A model generated the notes under the pieces. The model did no database searches. It had not been told where the DNA came from and saw only the letters and a program-made list of their open reading frames with translations. The translations under genes and the position numbers were made by a program. Of a DNA stretch of 64,000 nt, positions 61,384-64,000 are shown piece after piece. The first letter of the stretch is position 1. Every line of letters begins with the position of its first letter. The DNA comes from Streptomyces sp. NBC_00306 (lineage in GTDB: Bacteria; Actinomycetota; Actinomycetes; Streptomycetales; Streptomycetaceae), in assembly GCF_036169555.1 (NCBI RefSeq), contig NZ_CP108032.1, forward strand, positions 6,324,001 to 6,388,000, written 5' to 3'.

Positions 61384-62164
61384 GTCGGCGGATCTCCCCA
61401 CGCAGTTGTTCAGTGATCTCGATCGACAGCTCCGCCACGGCGGCGTCCTCGATCCGGCGCGGCTGCGGGATGCCCACCGTCCACTCGCGGGCGATGCGCC
61501 CCGGACGGGAGGACAGCAGCACCACACGCTCGGCCAGCCGGACGGCCTCGCGGACGTTGTGGGTGACGAACAGCACGGACACGTTCGTCTCGCGCCAGAT
61601 CCGGGTCAGCTCGTCGTGCAGCACGTCCCGGGTGATCGCGTCCAGCGCCGCGAACGGCTCGTCCATCAGCAGCAGTTGGCTGTCCTGCGCCAGCGCACGG
61701 GCCAGGGCGACACGCTGGCGCATACCGCCCGACAGCTCGTGCACCCGCTTGCCGTACGCGCCGCTGAGCCGGACGAGCTCCAGCAGCCGTTCGGCCTCCG
61801 TGCGCCGCTCGGCCTTGGCGACACCGCGCAGCCGCAGCGCGAGTTCGATGTTCTTCCCCGCGGTCAGCCACGGGAACAGCGCGTGCTCCTGGAACATCAG
61901 GGCCGGCCGCCCGCCGGGGGTCTCGATGGCCCCGGCGCTCGGCGCGTCCAGCCCGGCGACCAGATTGAGCAGCGTGGACTTGCCGCAGCCCGATGCCCCC
62001 AGGAGCGTGACGAACTCTCCCGGCGCGACATCGAGAGTGATGTCGTCCAGGACGAGCTGCTGTCCGGCAGGTCCTGCGAAGGACTTGGAGACATGCTCGA
62101 GACGGGCGGCGTGCCCGGCCGTCGTGCGCTCCTCGGCCTGGTCCTTGGTGAGGGTGCTGGCCAT
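61370..62164 (-). CDS. ABC transporter ATPase (SsuB/TauB type)
   Basis: A 264-residue ATPase. Walker A is GASGCGKSTLL, the Q-loop LMFQEHALFPW, signature HELSGGMRQRVALARAL, Walker B LLLMDEPFAALD and the switch His in FVTHNVREA. ATG 62164 sits 8 bases after AGGAGG; a GTG at 62173 would overlap that site and is rejected. It energises the permease next to it and the lipoprotein encoded upstream. Confidence 0.93.
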   Translation of the reverse strand: MASTLTKDQAEERTTAGHAARLEHVSKSFAGPAGQQLVLDDITLDVAPGEFVTLLGASGCGKSTLLNLVAGLDAPSAGAIETPGGRPALMFQEHALFPWLTAGKNIELALRLRGVAKAERRTEAERLLELVRLSGAYGKRVHELSGGMRQRVALARALAQDSQLLLMDEPFAALDAITRDVLHDELTRIWRETNVSVLFVTHNVREAVRLAERVVLLSSRPGRIAREWTVGIPQPRRIEDAAVAELSIEITEQLRGEIRRHGQH

Positions 62165-62198
62165 GGTCGTCACCTCCTGGGAACGTGGGCTTACGTGG

Positions 62199-63308
62199 TT
62201 ACTTGACGCCGAGACCGGCGTCGGCGACCTCGGGCTTGCCCTCGGCCTTCAGGACCTTGTTCAGCGTCGTCAGGTCGTAGATGCCGTTCAGGTCCGGCTT
62301 CTCCAGCAGCCCCGCCTTCACCGCGTGGTCCGCCTGTGCCTGCAGCGTCGCTGCCAGCGGGTCGTCGATGAACTGCACGGACTTCCACGCCGGGTCGATG
62401 ATGTCGGCGGGCAGATCCTTGCCGGTGAGCGCCTTCAGCTTGGCGTTGGCGGAGGCCTTCGCCTTGTCCGGGTTGGCGTTGATCCAGGCGTTCGTCTTCA
62501 CCGTGCCGCGCAGCAGCGCCTCGACGACGTCCGGGTGCTCCTTGAGGAACTTCTGCGACACGATGATGTTCGTGATGACGAACTTCTTGTCGGGCCACAG
62601 GGCGGACTCGTCGAGCAGGACCTTGGCGCCCTGGCTGACCAGCTTGGACGCGGTCGGCTCCGGCACCCACGCGCCGTCCACGGAGCCGGACTTGTAGGCG
62701 TCCGGGGTGATCTTGTTGTCCGAACGGACCACGGAGACGTCGCCCTTGCCGCTCTGGGCGTCGACCTTCCAGCCCTTCTCCTTGATCCAGTTGAGGAAGG
62801 CCACGTCCTGCGTGTTGCCCAGCTGGGGAGTGGCGATCTTCTTGCCCTTGAGGTCGTCCAGGGTCTTGATCTTCTTGGGGTTGACCACCAGCTTCACACC
62901 GCCGGACGCGGACCCGCCGACGATCCGGAGGTTCTTGCCCTTGGACTTGGTGTAGGCGTTGATCGAGGGGGAGGGGCCGATGAAACCGATGTCGATCGCG
63001 CCCGCGTTCAGCGCCTCGATCTCGGACGGACCGGCGTTGAACGTCGTGGACTTGATCTGCGTCCCGCCCAGTTCCTTCTGGAGGAGGCCCTCCTGCTCGC
63101 CCACGAGGGCGGTGGCATGGGTCAGGTTCGGGAAGTAGCCGAGCTTCACGCTGTCGGCGGAGAGTTTCTTGCCGTTCGCGGCGGGAGCGACCTTGTCGTC
63201 CTTGTCGGCCTCGGAGCCGTATCCGCAGGAGGCGAGTGCGCCGATCAGCAACGGCAGTGCGGCGGCGGCGGCGATGCCGCGGCGCAGGGTGGTACGGGTG
63301 GCAGGCAC
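62199..63308 (-). CDS. NitT/TauT-type substrate-binding lipoprotein
   Basis: A 369-residue exported lipoprotein starting at GTG 63308 (AGAGGAA upstream). The lipobox GALASC gives the lipidated Cys28. The SsuA-like body shows LGYFPNLTHATALVGEQEGLLQKELGG, GPSEIEALNAGAIDIGFIGPSPSINAY and ATPQLGNTQDVAFLNWIKEKG. It should capture an organosulfur or sulfate-like compound for the importer. It is the first transporter gene after cysN and the possible small coupled peptide at 63418. Confidence 0.92.
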   Translation of the reverse strand: MPATRTTLRRGIAAAAALPLLIGALASCGYGSEADKDDKVAPAANGKKLSADSVKLGYFPNLTHATALVGEQEGLLQKELGGTQIKSTTFNAGPSEIEALNAGAIDIGFIGPSPSINAYTKSKGKNLRIVGGSASGGVKLVVNPKKIKTLDDLKGKKIATPQLGNTQDVAFLNWIKEKGWKVDAQSGKGDVSVVRSDNKITPDAYKSGSVDGAWVPEPTASKLVSQGAKVLLDESALWPDKKFVITNIIVSQKFLKEHPDVVEALLRGTVKTNAWINANPDKAKASANAKLKALTGKDLPADIIDPAWKSVQFIDDPLAATLQAQADHAVKAGLLEKPDLNGIYDLTTLNKVLKAEGKPEVADAGLGVK

Positions 63309-63417
63309 GGGAGGTGTTCCTCTCGGAGGCCCGGCGGTCACGTCCTACGGAGCGTGGCCGGGAGGTCGACTGGTCTGTGTCTTCGTCTGTGGTGCAGCGT
63401 TCGGTGGTGCATTCGGG

Positions 63418-63516
63418 TCAGCGCGCACATCGCACGACACCCCCGGATCCCGCGCCGAGGGTGCCGCTGCCCACGCGGCCGCCCTCCTTCGCGAAGGTGG
63501 AGAAGACGTCGGTCAT
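63418..63516 (-). CDS. Possible 32-residue peptide translationally coupled to cysN
   Basis: The cysN stop TGA and an ATG share a base (TGATG, 63514-63518), the classic coupling arrangement. The frame runs 33 codons and contains TDVFSTFAKEGGRVG and a Gly-rich middle ending GGVVRCAR. No separate ribosome site is needed. There is no family I know. The 109 bases after it lead to the lipoprotein gene. It could be a real small protein or a chance frame. Confidence 0.4.
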   Translation of the reverse strand: MTDVFSTFAKEGGRVGSGTLGAGSGGVVRCAR

Positions 63517-64000
63517 CAGAAGTCCCATTCGGCGTCGTCGTCGGCCGCCTGCACGGCCTCGGCGGTGGTGGCGAAGGAATCGCCCGCCATACCCGCGGCC
63601 AGCGTGGTGCCGTCGGCGGGGTCGATCAGCAGGAAGGATCCGGTACGCCGGGAGTGCGCGTACGAGTCGAGCGCGAGCGGTTCGGCGGTCCGCACCTTCA
63701 CCAGCCCGATGTCGTTGGCGACCAGCTGCCCCGGGTTCGGGTGCTGGGAGAGGTCGTCGAGGGTGAGCCGCGAGGGGATCTCCTTGACGATCGCCTTGAC
63801 CGTGCGGGTCGTGTGCTTCAGCAGCACGCGCCGGCCCACCGTCAGCGGCTGGTCCGCCACATGGCAGACCGTCGCCTCGATGTCCTGGGTGGTGGCCGGG
63901 GCGTCGTCGCTCGGCACGATGAGGTCGCCGCGCGAGATGTCGATGTCGTCCTCCAGCAGGAGGGTCACCGACTGAGGCGTCCAGGCGACGTCCACCGCGT
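63516..64000 (-). CDS. cysN: Sulfate adenylyltransferase large subunit, C-terminal part (cut by window edge)
   Basis: The last 160 codons of a GTP-dependent subunit continue past base 64000; the GTPase domain is outside. What is visible is the EF-Tu-like second and third beta-barrels: LLLEDDIDISRGDLIV, ADQPLTVGRRVLLKHTTRTVKAIV, PNPGQLVANDIGLVKVRTAEPLALDSY and GSFLLIDPADGTTLAAGM, all typical of CysN/CysNC. There is no APS-kinase domain after it, so this is the separate CysN form. With CysD it makes adenosine phosphosulfate from sulfate. It heads the operon that continues into the ABC importer and chelatase. Confidence 0.92.
   Translation of the reverse strand, partial: AVDVAWTPQSVTLLLEDDIDISRGDLIVPSDDAPATTQDIEATVCHVADQPLTVGRRVLLKHTTRTVKAIVKEIPSRLTLDDLSQHPNPGQLVANDIGLVKVRTAEPLALDSYAHSRRTGSFLLIDPADGTTLAAGMAGDSFATTAEAVQAADDDAEWDF

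Overview
The window is chromosomal DNA from a high-GC actinomycete, almost certainly a Streptomyces. Third codon positions are strongly G/C, GTG and TTG starts are common, and many genes belong to streptomycete families: streptogrisin-type protease, XRE/DUF397/anti-sigma trio, SAV2148-family HEPN protein, DUF6400, DinB/TIGR03086 protein, and sugar ABC importers without their own ATPase. From memory, murC-msrB and the cysN/NitT-type ABC/CbiX block match parts of the core region of S. coelicolor (around SCO6060 and SCO6097). I could not check this synteny.

Layout. 1-7.0 kb: a cut-off MarR regulator divergent from a cupin gene, a secreted S1 protease with a repeat-rich tail, the ohrR/ohr peroxide switch, a Tat-exported PhoX-like phosphatase, an OsmC protein and a ZapE-type ATPase. 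7.1-11.5 kb: a RibD-like reductase, a small Usp-like protein, murC, msrB, a VOC protein and a small-molecule kinase. 11.5-13.2 kb: a WhiJ-like regulatory trio with an inverted repeat in the divergent promoter. 13.2-18.7 kb: two conserved proteins of unknown role, an M24 peptidase, and an aldo/keto reductase gene bracketed by two CTAG-ended MITE-like elements, then a TetR regulator. 18.8-21.8 kb: an MMPL transporter coupled to a DUF2993/LmeA-like protein, with two matching operators in the divergent promoter.

22.1-29.2 kb is the most unusual region. It encodes a 1,619-residue exported polymorphic-toxin-like protein: signal peptide, ricin-B lectin, about 630 residues of Ala-rich coiled coil, a pre-toxin segment, a Hint autoprocessing domain and a 120-residue C-terminal domain I cannot assign. 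A strong hairpin and two uncharacterised genes, both immunity candidates, follow it.

29.2-43.2 kb carries treZ, a GH1 beta-glucosidase, a MarR-GNAT fusion, two tandem GNAT paralogues, an FHA protein, a shortened P450-like protein, treY, an MFS exporter and glgX. The maltodextrin-to-trehalose (TreX-TreY-TreZ) functions are therefore all present but interrupted by other genes. 43.5-51.7 kb holds the SAV2148 HEPN protein, a DEDDh exonuclease, YceI, a phosphotransferase, an MsiK-dependent-type sugar importer and a macrolide-type glycosyltransferase. 51.7-52.6 kb is a non-coding tract of degenerate 18-bp tandem repeats. 52.6-59.7 kb: a second MMPL transporter, a secreted subtilisin, DUF1697, DUF4236, a ketopantoate-reductase-like protein, a DinB-like protein, a structured intergenic RNA element, DUF6400 and a small Cys-rich protein.

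59.7-64 kb, minus strand, is a sulfur-assimilation operon running in from beyond the right edge: cysN, a possible 32-residue coupled peptide, a NitT/TauT-type ABC importer (lipoprotein, ATPase, permease) and a CbiX-type sirohydrochlorin chelatase. It links sulfur uptake and sulfate activation to siroheme supply for sulfite reductase. No tRNA, rRNA, CRISPR array or intact transposase was seen.
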